The notes under the pieces: generated by a model | Databases searched by the model: none | The model's input: the letters and a program-made list of their open reading frames with translations, nothing else | Told to the model about the DNA's origin: nothing | From: Anaerolineales bacterium | GTDB taxonomy: Bacteria; Chloroflexota; Anaerolineae; JAAEKA01 | Assembly (NCBI GenBank): GCA_020634615.1 | Contig: JACKBI010000007.1 | Location: 254,788-318,787 of the forward strand | Direction of reading: 5' to 3' | Length of the DNA: 64,000 nt | In this document: in pieces, positions 49,591 to 57,361 of the stretch | Numbering within the stretch: position 1 is the first letter of the stretch | How the letters are laid out: the number at the start of each line of letters is the position of its first letter | Position numbers and translations under genes: made by a program

Positions 49591-50682
49591 TCAGTTCGCC
49601 TGGATCGCTTCGACCGGCAGCTCATAGCGCCGTGACGGCACCGTACCCAGCTTGTCCGGCCAGTGACCTGTCAGCGCCTGCACAATGCGCCCGACGTGGA
49701 CGTGGGTGTTCTCGACGAAAAGCGAGTACTTCTCCTGTCGCTGGCCGGCTGCCGCTGTTCCGGCCACATACAGGCCCGGTACATCGGTCTCCATGGTCGC
49801 AGGGTCATAGCAAGGTGTCCGGCTGTCGCCCTGTAAAGTCACACCAGCGCGCTCGAACAATGTCATGTCGTGGCGAAAGCCGGTCAGCAGCAGCACGAAA
49901 TCAGCCGGCTGCTCCAACACCTCACCCGCTGGCCGGCTGTGTGCGTCGATCCGTTGCAGCCTGACCAGCTCCGGCGTGATCGCTACAGGAACGGTACTCG
50001 GCAAGAATTTGATCGTGCCCAACTCGATCTGTGTTTCCAGGTCGGGCAATATCCAGTGTTTGACAATGCGCGGGTCGAATTCCGCGCGCCGGTAGCTCAG
50101 AGTCACGTCCGCGCCGGCGCGCCAGCAACGCAATGCCGTCTCAGCCGCTGAATTACGCCCGCCTACCACCAGCAATCGCTGGCGAAAGAAGTCATGCACA
50201 TCGTGAAAATAGTGGCTGACATGCGGCAAATCCTCGCCAGGAATGTCCAGGTAGTTTGGTGCGTCCATGTCGCCCGACGCCAAAACGACGGTGCGGCAGT
50301 GCACCTCACGCCGGCCGCCGCGCGGCTCGGTGGTGACCACGAAGCCGTTGCCCATGCGCCTGATATCTGTCACCGGCTCATAGGCGTTGATTTGCAGGTC
50401 GAGCTGCTCGGCCACGCTGCGCAGATAGACGAGATACTCCTCGCCGGTGGTGCGCCCCTGGGTAGCATTCTGGATCGGAATGCCGGCAATCTCGATACGC
50501 TCGGTGGTGCTGAAAAAGGTCGTGTCGCGCGGCCACCAGGAGATGGTATGGCCCAGTTGGCGCGCGTCGAACTGCACATAATCGACGCCGGCGCGCTTGA
50601 GACAAGCCGCCAGTTCCAGCCCGATGGGCCCCGCGCCGACGATCACTACGTCGGTTGAGACGGAAATGTTGCTTTGGTTCAT
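49591..50682 (-). CDS. YpdA-like FAD/NAD(P)-binding oxidoreductase
   Basis: 363 residues. The N-terminus has the FAD motif V-I-V-G-A-G-P-I-G, followed by W-W-P-R-D-T-T-F-F-S-T-T-E-R-I-E-I-A-G-I-P, typical of the YpdA/thioredoxin-reductase-like group. A second dinucleotide motif, V-V-G-G-R-N-S-A-A-E-T-A, lies near 175 and a late V-P-G-L-Y-V-A-G-T-A near 305. There is no C-x-x-C redox pair. YpdA of Bacillus reduces bacillithiol disulfide, but whether this organism makes bacillithiol is unknown. Its start overlaps the stop of the GxxExxY gene by 4 nt, implying coupling. Confidence 0.75.
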   Translation of the reverse strand: MNQSNISVSTDVVIVGAGPIGLELAACLKRAGVDYVQFDARQLGHTISWWPRDTTFFSTTERIEIAGIPIQNATQGRTTGEEYLVYLRSVAEQLDLQINAYEPVTDIRRMGNGFVVTTEPRGGRREVHCRTVVLASGDMDAPNYLDIPGEDLPHVSHYFHDVHDFFRQRLLVVGGRNSAAETALRCWRAGADVTLSYRRAEFDPRIVKHWILPDLETQIELGTIKFLPSTVPVAITPELVRLQRIDAHSRPAGEVLEQPADFVLLLTGFRHDMTLFERAGVTLQGDSRTPCYDPATMETDVPGLYVAGTAAAGQRQEKYSLFVENTHVHVGRIVQALTGHWPDKLGTVPSRRYELPVEAIQAN

Positions 50683-51095
50683 TGTCCGTTCAAATCCAGC
50701 GCCACGAAAGTCTCGCTATCACTCTTGGGTAACACCTTGCGGTGTTTTCGTTTGTGCTCGACCGACGTGCCGAAGTTGATCAACAATCCGAACTCAGAGT
50801 CAGTGGCGGTGAGATAGTTCACCAGTTGCACCTCGTGCTGCGGAATCAGCTTGCTATCGGCTTTGATCTCGACGATCACACGTCCTTCAACAAGCAAATC
50901 CGCGTAGTACTCGCCCACAACCTTCCCGGCATAGGTGACGCTGATCGGCGCCTGCGGCTGCACATGGAATCCGGCGTTCTCGAGCTCGATGCGCAGCGCA
51001 TTCTCATGGACCTTCTCCAGGAAGCCGTAGCCCAGCGCATTGTGTACCGCAAACGCGCAGCCGATGATCTTGAACGTAAGACTCGCATCTTCCAT
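50679..51095 (-). CDS. GxxExxY protein (PD-(D/E)XK-like superfamily)
   Basis: 138 residues. The naming motif is visible as G-Y-G-F-L-E-K-V-H-E-N-A near residue 20, close to the G-x-x-E-x-x-Y form but with His where Tyr is expected. The nuclease-like core is Y-A-D-L-L-V-E-G-R-V-I-V-E-I-K-A (D...E-x-K) at about 65-80, followed by H-E-V-Q-L-V-N-Y-L. Members are small proteins of unknown role related to PD-(D/E)XK nucleases. It overlaps the YpdA-like gene by 4 nt. A pair of ACAGGATT repeats in inverted orientation lies just upstream. Confidence 0.8.
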   Translation of the reverse strand: MEDASLTFKIIGCAFAVHNALGYGFLEKVHENALRIELENAGFHVQPQAPISVTYAGKVVGEYYADLLVEGRVIVEIKADSKLIPQHEVQLVNYLTATDSEFGLLINFGTSVEHKRKHRKVLPKSDSETFVALDLNGQ

Positions 51096-51134
51096 GGCAT
51101 GTTTTCCTTGTAACTGCGGGAAACCGGATCGGAG

Positions 51135-51300
51135 GTTTTTGACAGGATTTACAGAATTTACAGGATTTTTGGCTATCTTTGAGGCCGTGAGATGCTCCGC
51201 AGCGCCTGGATTAGTGAAGATGTTGTTGGCTTTCGCAATGAAACCGCTGCAGAACTCAACGAATTGCCAATCCTGTTAATCCTGTAAATCCTGTCAAAAA
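51135..51300. repeat. Inverted pair of ACAGGATT repeat arrays
   Basis: The left arm 51135-51172 contains ACAGGATTTACAGAATTTACAGG; the right arm 51266-51300 is the inverse, with three AATCCTGT-type units. The outer 19 bp (TTTTTGACAGGATTTACAG) pair exactly. The roughly 95 bp between them have no clear coding signal. Confidence 0.85.
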
Positions 51301-51304
51301 TGTC

Positions 51305-52378
51305 CTAAATCGGCGGATCGGGCGGCTGGAGCCTGTTGAAAATCCAGACGTAGGCGATAGGCACAATGGCGAGGATACCGGTCACCATCGCCGCCAAAAC
51401 ACCCAGCGGACCGAGGCTTAGCAGCGCATCGCTGCCACCGACCGACGACAGCACCACCATCAGCAGGCTGACGAACAGCGCCAGGACCGCCAGCGCGCCT
51501 AGCACCAGCGACAGGTTCCTCGCCGGGCGGAACGCCGCCTGTCGCCGCCCGTACGCGTTGCCCGTCTGCCCGTGGATCAACACCGCGTGCAGCACGCCCG
51601 TTTCGTCCGCGTAGTAGGTCGTGAAGACCGGCAGCAACAACTGGGTCCAGTGCTGGCCGGAGAACTGCGGTGTCCAGTCGAACTCGCGCAGGTGGTCGGC
51701 CCGGCACGCCTGGCGGCACTCCTCGACTGCCCGCAGACGCAGCCCGGGCACTGCATCGTTCCAGGCGTCGCCGGCAGCGCGGTTGGGCATTCGTATCAGT
51801 GCGCCGTCCAGCGACAGCGCATCGACCGCTTCTGCCTGCGTGTGGTCGAAATCGCCCAGCCGTTGGCGAACGGCCGCATCCTCCTCCATGGCTGGCGCGT
51901 CGACGTTCTCGTAATGGCGCGCCAGCCGGCCGGCCCGCGGTTCCCAGCGCACCCGCTGTTCCCGGATCTGCTGCGACTGCCATTGCTTCGAGCTTTCGTC
52001 GAACTGATCCTGGTGGCTGACCACCTGGTAATCGAAACCGGCCTCGGCGCGCCAGCCGGCCTCGGCGTCACAGTCTACCAGCCAGCGCGGCAGATAGAGG
52101 CGCTGCTTGCGGCTGTGCAGATTCTCGGCGGTCAGGTCGCGCGGCCGGAAGAAAAATCCACTGCTGAAGCGCTGCAAGCCGCGGCTGAGATCCGCATCGG
52201 GCACGCTGAAAGGCGCCACCAATTCGACCGCGGCAGTCATCCCGGTCACATCGCTGTCCACCGGTGTCAGTTCGGTCTGCAGGCAGTGCGGGCAGATCGG
52301 CAGCGACCCGGTGGACGGAAGCCGGTACCGCCAGTCGCAGTGCTCACAAACAGCGGTGGTCGTGGCAGTTTCAGTCAT
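51305..52378 (-). CDS. Zinc-ribbon membrane protein, downstream paralogue of a tandem pair
   Basis: About 357 residues. The N-terminus has one zinc ribbon (C-E-H-C-D-W-R-Y then C-P-H-C-L). A soluble middle contains L-Y-L-P-R-W-L-V-D-C-D-A-E-A-G-W-R-A-E-A-G-F. The end has H-G-Q-T-G-N-A-Y-G-R-R-Q-A-A-F followed by two membrane helices. The same layout occurs in the gene just upstream, with I-Y-L-P-A-W-S-F-D-F and N-G-Q-T-G-S-I-A-G-Q-R-P. The start at 52378 overlaps the upstream stop by 8 nt. Function is unknown; the zinc end would face the cytoplasm if the helices form a simple hairpin. Confidence 0.65.
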   Translation of the reverse strand: MTETATTTAVCEHCDWRYRLPSTGSLPICPHCLQTELTPVDSDVTGMTAAVELVAPFSVPDADLSRGLQRFSSGFFFRPRDLTAENLHSRKQRLYLPRWLVDCDAEAGWRAEAGFDYQVVSHQDQFDESSKQWQSQQIREQRVRWEPRAGRLARHYENVDAPAMEEDAAVRQRLGDFDHTQAEAVDALSLDGALIRMPNRAAGDAWNDAVPGLRLRAVEECRQACRADHLREFDWTPQFSGQHWTQLLLPVFTTYYADETGVLHAVLIHGQTGNAYGRRQAAFRPARNLSLVLGALAVLALFVSLLMVVLSSVGGSDALLSLGPLGVLAAMVTGILAIVPIAYVWIFNRLQPPDPPI

Positions 52379-53624
52379 CGTCCAGCTTCGCGGCGGTTGC
52401 CAGGATGGTGAGCGCTGCTGCAATGCCGATGACCGCAATCGCGACCGCCAGACACGCGACGGTCGACGCCTGGTCGGTGATCTGGCTCAGCCCCAGCACA
52501 GCGAAAACATAGAGCAGCGGGCCGGCAGCCAGCAATACGGCTACAACCGCTCCCACTCGCCGCCAATCGGCCGGCCGCTGGCCGGCAATCGAACCGGTCT
52601 GCCCGTTGACAACGATCTGGTAGGGCTTGTTGTTGTGCTGGTATGCCGCCAGGTAGAAGGGCAGCAGCAGATAGCGCCATTCCTCGTCAGCAAAATCAAC
52701 CGACAACGTGAAGTTGCGCAGTTTCTTTGCGTCTTTTGGCTCCAGCGCCTGCTTGCGGGCCGCCTTCATAGTGCGCTCGCGGATCTCGTGGCGCGCCGTT
52801 TCCCAGGCCGGGTCAAGCTGCACATCGTAGGCCTGGGCGTGGATTCCAGCCAGGTAGGAGGGCGCATACTCAGCCATGTCCGCCAGCTTGAAATCCCAGA
52901 TTTGCGCCAGCAGCCCTGGCGTGATGCGCGTCGTGCCGCTTATCAGATGGTTGTCAACGCGCTGCGTGACCTGGCCGTTCTTCCAGCGCCATTTGATGTT
53001 GTCGTCGTTCTGGTAACCAACCTCGGCGCGCCAGGCGCCGTTAGCGGCGAAGTCAAACGACCACGCCGGCAGGTAGATGGCGACGAACTCGGCCCGACTG
53101 GCGGCGTTGTTCAGGCCGCGCGGCGTCATCCAACTGCTGCCCAGCCAGCCGCGGGCGATGTCGCGCACCGCGTCCAGCTCGAGCTGCATCGGCACCAGGA
53201 AGCGCGGGCGCAACTCATCTTGCGGCGCCTGGCGTTGCACGACGTTGTTGGAGGCGCAGAAGGGGCATGTATGCGAGAGCGACTCGGCGGGCAGGCTGGT
53301 GCGCGCGCCGCAGTTCTGGCAGACCAGCTCCTTGCGCTCCACGCCCCAGCCGCGCGCGGCCCGCTCCACTACTTCGACAGTGAACTCAAAGCCCTCGGCG
53401 CGCTCGCCTACCGGGGGCGGCGCGGGTGCAGCATGGTAGCCGCAATAGGTGCAGACCAGCCCGCCGTCGGCGATGCTGTAGGCGGTGTTCGCACCGCAGC
53501 GCGGGCACTTGAATGCCACGATTTCGCGGTGTGGTTCAATCTTTGGCGCGGGTTTGAAAACCTCGATACCCGGCACGGCGGACTCGACAGGGGCATAGTC
53601 TGGCGGGGGGACAATCTGGTTCAT
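52371..53624 (-). CDS. Zinc-ribbon membrane protein, upstream paralogue of a tandem pair
   Basis: 417 residues; ATG 53624 gives M-N-Q-I-V-P-P-P. Two zinc ribbons are present: F-K-C-P-R-C-G-A-N with C-T-Y-C-G-Y-H at about 30-55, and C-Q-N-C-G-A-R with C-P-F-C-A-S-N at about 85-110. A long soluble region follows with P-R-F-L-V-P-M and I-Y-L-P-A-W-S-F-D-F, then N-G-Q-T-G-S-I-A-G-Q-R-P-A-D-W before two C-terminal membrane helices. Comparable zinc-ribbon membrane proteins occur widely but are uncharacterised; a PriA-like helicase link is not supported, as no helicase motif is present. Confidence 0.65.
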   Translation of the reverse strand: MNQIVPPPDYAPVESAVPGIEVFKPAPKIEPHREIVAFKCPRCGANTAYSIADGGLVCTYCGYHAAPAPPPVGERAEGFEFTVEVVERAARGWGVERKELVCQNCGARTSLPAESLSHTCPFCASNNVVQRQAPQDELRPRFLVPMQLELDAVRDIARGWLGSSWMTPRGLNNAASRAEFVAIYLPAWSFDFAANGAWRAEVGYQNDDNIKWRWKNGQVTQRVDNHLISGTTRITPGLLAQIWDFKLADMAEYAPSYLAGIHAQAYDVQLDPAWETARHEIRERTMKAARKQALEPKDAKKLRNFTLSVDFADEEWRYLLLPFYLAAYQHNNKPYQIVVNGQTGSIAGQRPADWRRVGAVVAVLLAAGPLLYVFAVLGLSQITDQASTVACLAVAIAVIGIAAALTILATAAKLDDD

Positions 53625-53692
53625 GGGACGTTCGGGGGCATTATACCGCAGCCCGCGGCAGATGGGTAGTGCCCATGACTGCCAGTCCTCTC

Positions 53693-56600
53693 TTACCCAA
53701 GCTCCGCCCAGTCGCTGGCGATGAACCAGGCGGTGCCATACTGGTCGGCTCGCCAGCGGCCCTGGACGCGCATGGGAAGCCACGGCCGCGGATTGGGTCG
53801 CGACTCGTCGCCGATGGCGATGACGTAGGTCTGGCCGTCCGCCAGAAAGAAGCCTTTGCCTCCGGTCCAGCCCGGCAGCCGATATCCCAGCACAGTGACC
53901 ATCCGACCCATATTCTCCGCTAGCTCATCCAGCTCGACGCGCTCGGCCGGCAACTCGTCCAGCGCGTCCAGCGGCGTCACGCTGACCGGCCAGCCCAGCA
54001 GATGCATCTCCCAGGCCAGTCGCTGAGCGGCCGTGTCTGGAACAATCGGGCCGGTGTCGAAGTTGAAACTGCCTTGCAGCACGCTGCCGGCCCGGCGCAC
54101 GTCGTCAAGCTGTGCCAGCATCTCCGCCCGCGACGCACCTAGTCCGTCCAGTGCGCCGCATTGCACCAGATGCAACGCCTCTTTGACCTGCAACTCCACC
54201 CGGTTCAGCAGGTCGCGCAGGCTGCGGAATGGCCGCTTGCGCCGCTCGCTGAGAATCGCCCGCACCGCCGTCCGCCGCAGATCACGCACCTGGGAGAGGC
54301 CCATCCAGAGGGAGGCGGAGGAAGGGAAAGTAGGGTTCTCGGATTCTTCGAGTTCCTCGAGTTCCCTTGGTTTCCATGTTTCCCTGTTTTCCTTCTTTTC
54401 CCTCTCTCTCCCTTTCTCTCCCATCTCCAGCGTAAACTTGCGCCCGCTGTGGTTGACGTGCGGTGGGTGGACGGGGATGCCAAGGCGCTGGGCTTCGGCC
54501 ATGTAGACTGCCGGGTGGTGGTAGCCGCCGAAATTGGCCAGGCGGGCGGCAAAGAAAGGAGCCGGGTAATGGACACGCATGTAGGTCGACTCGTAGCTGA
54601 CAGCGGCGTAGGCGGTGGCGTGGCCCTGGTTGAAACCGTAGCCGGCGAAGGGCAGCACCTGTTCCCACAATGTATCGGCCTGCTGCTGCGTGAAGCCGGG
54701 ACCGCCGGGCGCCGGCCGCATGCAGCCGGCTGTGAAGACGCTCTGCATCGCCGCCATCTCGTCGCGTCCGAAGTGGCTCATGCCGCGCCGCAGATGATCG
54801 GCCTGTTCCCAACTCAGTCCGGCAATCTCGGTCGCGATGCGCAAGATCTGCTCCTGGAAAATCAACACACCCTTGGTGCGACCAAGGATCGGTTCCAACG
54901 CCGGGTGCAGGTAGGTCACCGGGGCCTCGCCGCGGTAACGCAGCACGAACTGGCGCGCCATGCCGCCCAGCGCCGGACCGGGCTTGAAAAACGCATTGGC
55001 CACCGCCAGGTCTTTGATGGAGCGCGCCCTCAGCTGGCGCAGCGTGCGTTGCGCGCCCGAAGAGTCGCACTGGAACACGCCGATGGTGTCGCCCCGTTCC
55101 AGCGCTGCTGCCGTGGCCGGGTCGTCAGGGGGGATGTCTTCGAGGCGGAAGTCGGCGTCCAGATGGCGGCGCACCAACTCTGCCGAGTCGGCCAGCACCG
55201 TCAGCGCGCGGATGCCCAGCAGGTCGATCTTGGGCAGCCCGATGGCCTCCACGTCGCGGTGATCATATTGCGAGATCAGAAAGCCCTTGGCGGTCCACTG
55301 CACCGGCGTGACGTCGGTCAACGGGCCGGGTGTGATGATCACTGCGCCGGGGTGCACGCTGAGGTGGTCGGGTTGACCCACCAGCGCGCGCGCATCCAGA
55401 AGCACCTGGCGTTCGACCGGATCGCTCAGCGTGGCAGCCACGTCTGCCAGGGTCGTTGTCGAGCGGCGTTTTGGATCGGGGTGCCAGCGGCTGGGTGCTA
55501 GCCTGGCCAGCCGGCCGGCCGCTTCCTCGCTCAACCCGAAAGCCTTGGCCGTCGCACGCACCGCCGATTTGGGACGCATGGTGCTGATGGTGGCCACCAG
55601 CGCGACATGCTCCTCGCCGTAGGTGTCGCGTACATAGGCCAGCACGCGGTCGCGCCGGCGACTGCAAAAGTCCAGGTCGATATCGGGCGGGTTGCGCCGC
55701 GCCGGGTTCAGGAAACGCTCGAACAACAGATCGTGCTCCAGCGGATCAACCGTGGTGATTTCAATGCAATAGGCAACCAGCGAGTTGGCGACGCTGCCGC
55801 GGGTGCTGACCGGGATGCTGTTTTCGCGCGCATAGCGCACGACATCGGCCACCAGCAAAAAGAGGGGAGAGAAGCCGTGGTGGGCGATGGCTGTCAGCTC
55901 GCGTTGCAGGCGCGCTTGCGGCGCGGCGCCGGGATCCTGGCCAAAGCGCCGTTGCAGACCCGCTGTGGCTGCCTCGGCAAGCGCTGTGTCTGGGGTGTTA
56001 CCCGGTTTCAGCTTCAGCGCCGGCCAGATCGGCCGTCCGTCAGGAATGGCCGGCTGGCAGGCAGCAGCGATGTCCGCGGCTGCTTGCAGCGCCTCAGGCG
56101 TGGCAGCGAAGCGCGCCGCGACCTCGTCCGGCTTGAGCCAGTGGAGGTCGATGGCGGCGTCGCCGCCGTCGGCAAGCACGCGCCGCGGCGTCTCGTCCAG
56201 GTGGCAGTTCTGGTCGATGGCAGCCAGCAGCTTGAGGCGCGTTCGGTCCTGGCGCGCCAACGTATAGACCGGCTGCACGGCAACCGCGGGTATGCCAAAT
56301 CGTTGACCGATGGCGGCGATTTCAGCGGCGATTGTCTGATCTTCCGGCCGGTGGACTTCCAGCGCGAGCCAGGTTTGCTGGTCATACAGCCCGGCGAGCA
56401 GACCGGCATGGCGCACGGCCGCGCCCCGGTTGTCTGCTCTGAGATGGCGTTCAATCCAGCCGCGCCGCCCGCCTGACAGACAGATCAGGCCATCGCGATG
56501 CGCCTTGAGCGTGTCCCAGTCCAGCCCGCGTGTCGAGCGTTCGACGCGGTCGGGATGCGCCTGGATTGCAGACGAAAGCCGGCAGAGTGAGCGGTAGCCC

Positions 56601-56902
56601 ACGGGTCCGGTCGCCAGCAGCACGAGCAGGCCCGCGCCCAGCCCATCGCCCGCATCCAGCTCGCTCAGCGGCGCGACGCCAACCGTCATCCCCAGGATTG
56701 GACGGATGCCAGCCGCGCGGCAGGCCCGGTCGAAAACCACTGCGCCGTAGAGCGCATCGCGGTCGGTCAATGCCAGTGAGGTCAGCCCGTCGGCGCTGGC
56801 CTGTTGTGCCAGTTCAGCCGGCGATGCAGTCGCGCCCAGCAGCGAGAAATGGGAATGGACGTGAAGATGGGTGAAGCCAGGTGGATACGGCGGCGCAGTC
56901 AT
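53693..56902 (-). CDS. DNA polymerase III alpha subunit family protein (DnaE-type, possibly accessory)
   Basis: 1069 residues from ATG 56902. The PHP domain starts H-L-H-V-H-S-H-F-S-L-L (residue 12 on). The catalytic aspartates are in P-D-I-D-L-D-F (Asp407 and Asp409), with K-I-D-L-L-G-I near 575 and F-K-P-G-P near 665. Length, the absence of a clear C-terminal tau-binding region and an S-V-H-P-G-A-V-I-I-T-P segment suggest an accessory or error-prone polymerase more than the main replicase, but no imuA/imuB neighbours are seen. At about residues 827-867 a charged low-complexity stretch (G-R-E-R-E-K-K-E-N-R, then E-L-E-E-L-E-E-S) interrupts the conserved region after K-F-T-L-E. Confidence 0.85.
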   Translation of the reverse strand: MTAPPYPPGFTHLHVHSHFSLLGATASPAELAQQASADGLTSLALTDRDALYGAVVFDRACRAAGIRPILGMTVGVAPLSELDAGDGLGAGLLVLLATGPVGYRSLCRLSSAIQAHPDRVERSTRGLDWDTLKAHRDGLICLSGGRRGWIERHLRADNRGAAVRHAGLLAGLYDQQTWLALEVHRPEDQTIAAEIAAIGQRFGIPAVAVQPVYTLARQDRTRLKLLAAIDQNCHLDETPRRVLADGGDAAIDLHWLKPDEVAARFAATPEALQAAADIAAACQPAIPDGRPIWPALKLKPGNTPDTALAEAATAGLQRRFGQDPGAAPQARLQRELTAIAHHGFSPLFLLVADVVRYARENSIPVSTRGSVANSLVAYCIEITTVDPLEHDLLFERFLNPARRNPPDIDLDFCSRRRDRVLAYVRDTYGEEHVALVATISTMRPKSAVRATAKAFGLSEEAAGRLARLAPSRWHPDPKRRSTTTLADVAATLSDPVERQVLLDARALVGQPDHLSVHPGAVIITPGPLTDVTPVQWTAKGFLISQYDHRDVEAIGLPKIDLLGIRALTVLADSAELVRRHLDADFRLEDIPPDDPATAAALERGDTIGVFQCDSSGAQRTLRQLRARSIKDLAVANAFFKPGPALGGMARQFVLRYRGEAPVTYLHPALEPILGRTKGVLIFQEQILRIATEIAGLSWEQADHLRRGMSHFGRDEMAAMQSVFTAGCMRPAPGGPGFTQQQADTLWEQVLPFAGYGFNQGHATAYAAVSYESTYMRVHYPAPFFAARLANFGGYHHPAVYMAEAQRLGIPVHPPHVNHSGRKFTLEMGEKGREREKKENRETWKPRELEELEESENPTFPSSASLWMGLSQVRDLRRTAVRAILSERRKRPFRSLRDLLNRVELQVKEALHLVQCGALDGLGASRAEMLAQLDDVRRAGSVLQGSFNFDTGPIVPDTAAQRLAWEMHLLGWPVSVTPLDALDELPAERVELDELAENMGRMVTVLGYRLPGWTGGKGFFLADGQTYVIAIGDESRPNPRPWLPMRVQGRWRADQYGTAWFIASDWAELG
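54303..54424. repeat. Low-complexity purine-rich insertion inside the DnaE-type gene
   Basis: The coding strand runs as imperfect GGGAGAGAG, GGAAA and GAGGAACTCGA-type repeats for about 120 bp and stays in frame. It differs sharply in composition from the flanking gene, which resumes with S-L-W-M-G-L-S-Q-V-R. Confidence 0.75.
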
Positions 56903-56972
56903 GGATCGATTGTACCGCGGGTGGCTGTCGTCACCCAATTGGCTGCGCGCACTGCCGGAAGAACCGGCGGAG

Positions 56973-57001
56973 TTGACAGATCGCCGCGCCCACAGTATCA
57001 T
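56973..57001 (+). promoter_or_regulatory. Predicted promoter of the carbamoyltransferase locus
   Basis: A perfect TTGACA (56973-56978), a 17-bp spacer and TATCAT (56996-57001). The leader of about 70 nt contains a CCGCCGG/CCGGCGG hairpin before the GTG start at 57079. Confidence 0.7.
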
Positions 57002-57078
57002 GCGCCCAATCGAACAAGCACCGACTCGTCGCCGCCGGACACCGTTCCGGCGGTGCCGTTGTAACCCGGAGACAACCA

Positions 57079-57309
57079 GTGCTGCGCAAACTATGGGATC
57101 GCTGGATGGTTCTTGCCCGCAAGATCGGCAAGTTCCAGTCGCGCATCCTGCTGACCTTCTTCTATTTCGTCATCGTCCTGCCTTTTGGCTTGGCCGTGCG
57201 ACTGTTTGCCGATCCCCTGCACATCCGCCGGCATCGTCCGGCCGACACAGCCTGGCTTCCGCGTGAGACACACGACGTGGAACTGGCAGACGCCCGGCGC
57301 CAGGCCTGA
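57079..57309 (+). CDS. Small membrane protein at the head of the carbamoyltransferase locus
   Basis: 76 residues from GTG 57079, with GGAG at 57067-57070. A basic amphipathic start (L-R-K-L-W-D-R-W-M-V-L-A-R-K-I-G) is followed by one hydrophobic segment (about 22-42, I-L-L-T-F-F-Y-F-V-I-V) and then a polar tail with R-L-F-A-D-P-L. Carbamoyltransferase loci often carry small membrane proteins (SxtJ, DUF5989 types); this may play the same part, although I cannot place it in a named family. It is 52 bp upstream of the carbamoyltransferase gene. Confidence 0.65.
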   Translation: MLRKLWDRWMVLARKIGKFQSRILLTFFYFVIVLPFGLAVRLFADPLHIRRHRPADTAWLPRETHDVELADARRQA

Positions 57310-57361
57310 CATGTGATGCGAAGGACTGTCGGTCCTCGCTACTTGATTCGGAGACATCCGT

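Noticed and set aside
51135..51300. CRISPR-like or integron site at the ACAGGATT arrays
   Set aside because: The units are only 8-10 bp, contiguous and inverted as a pair, with no spacers and no integrase gene.
54161..55501. 446-codon plus-strand open frame inside the polymerase gene
   Set aside because: The opposite strand encodes the conserved DnaE-type protein with catalytic motifs; this frame shows only compositionally biased sequence.
57313..57361. Riboswitch in the leader between 57309 and the carbamoyltransferase start
   Set aside because: Only a small GGACTGTCGGTCC-type hairpin is visible in about 50 bp; too little for a known riboswitch class.
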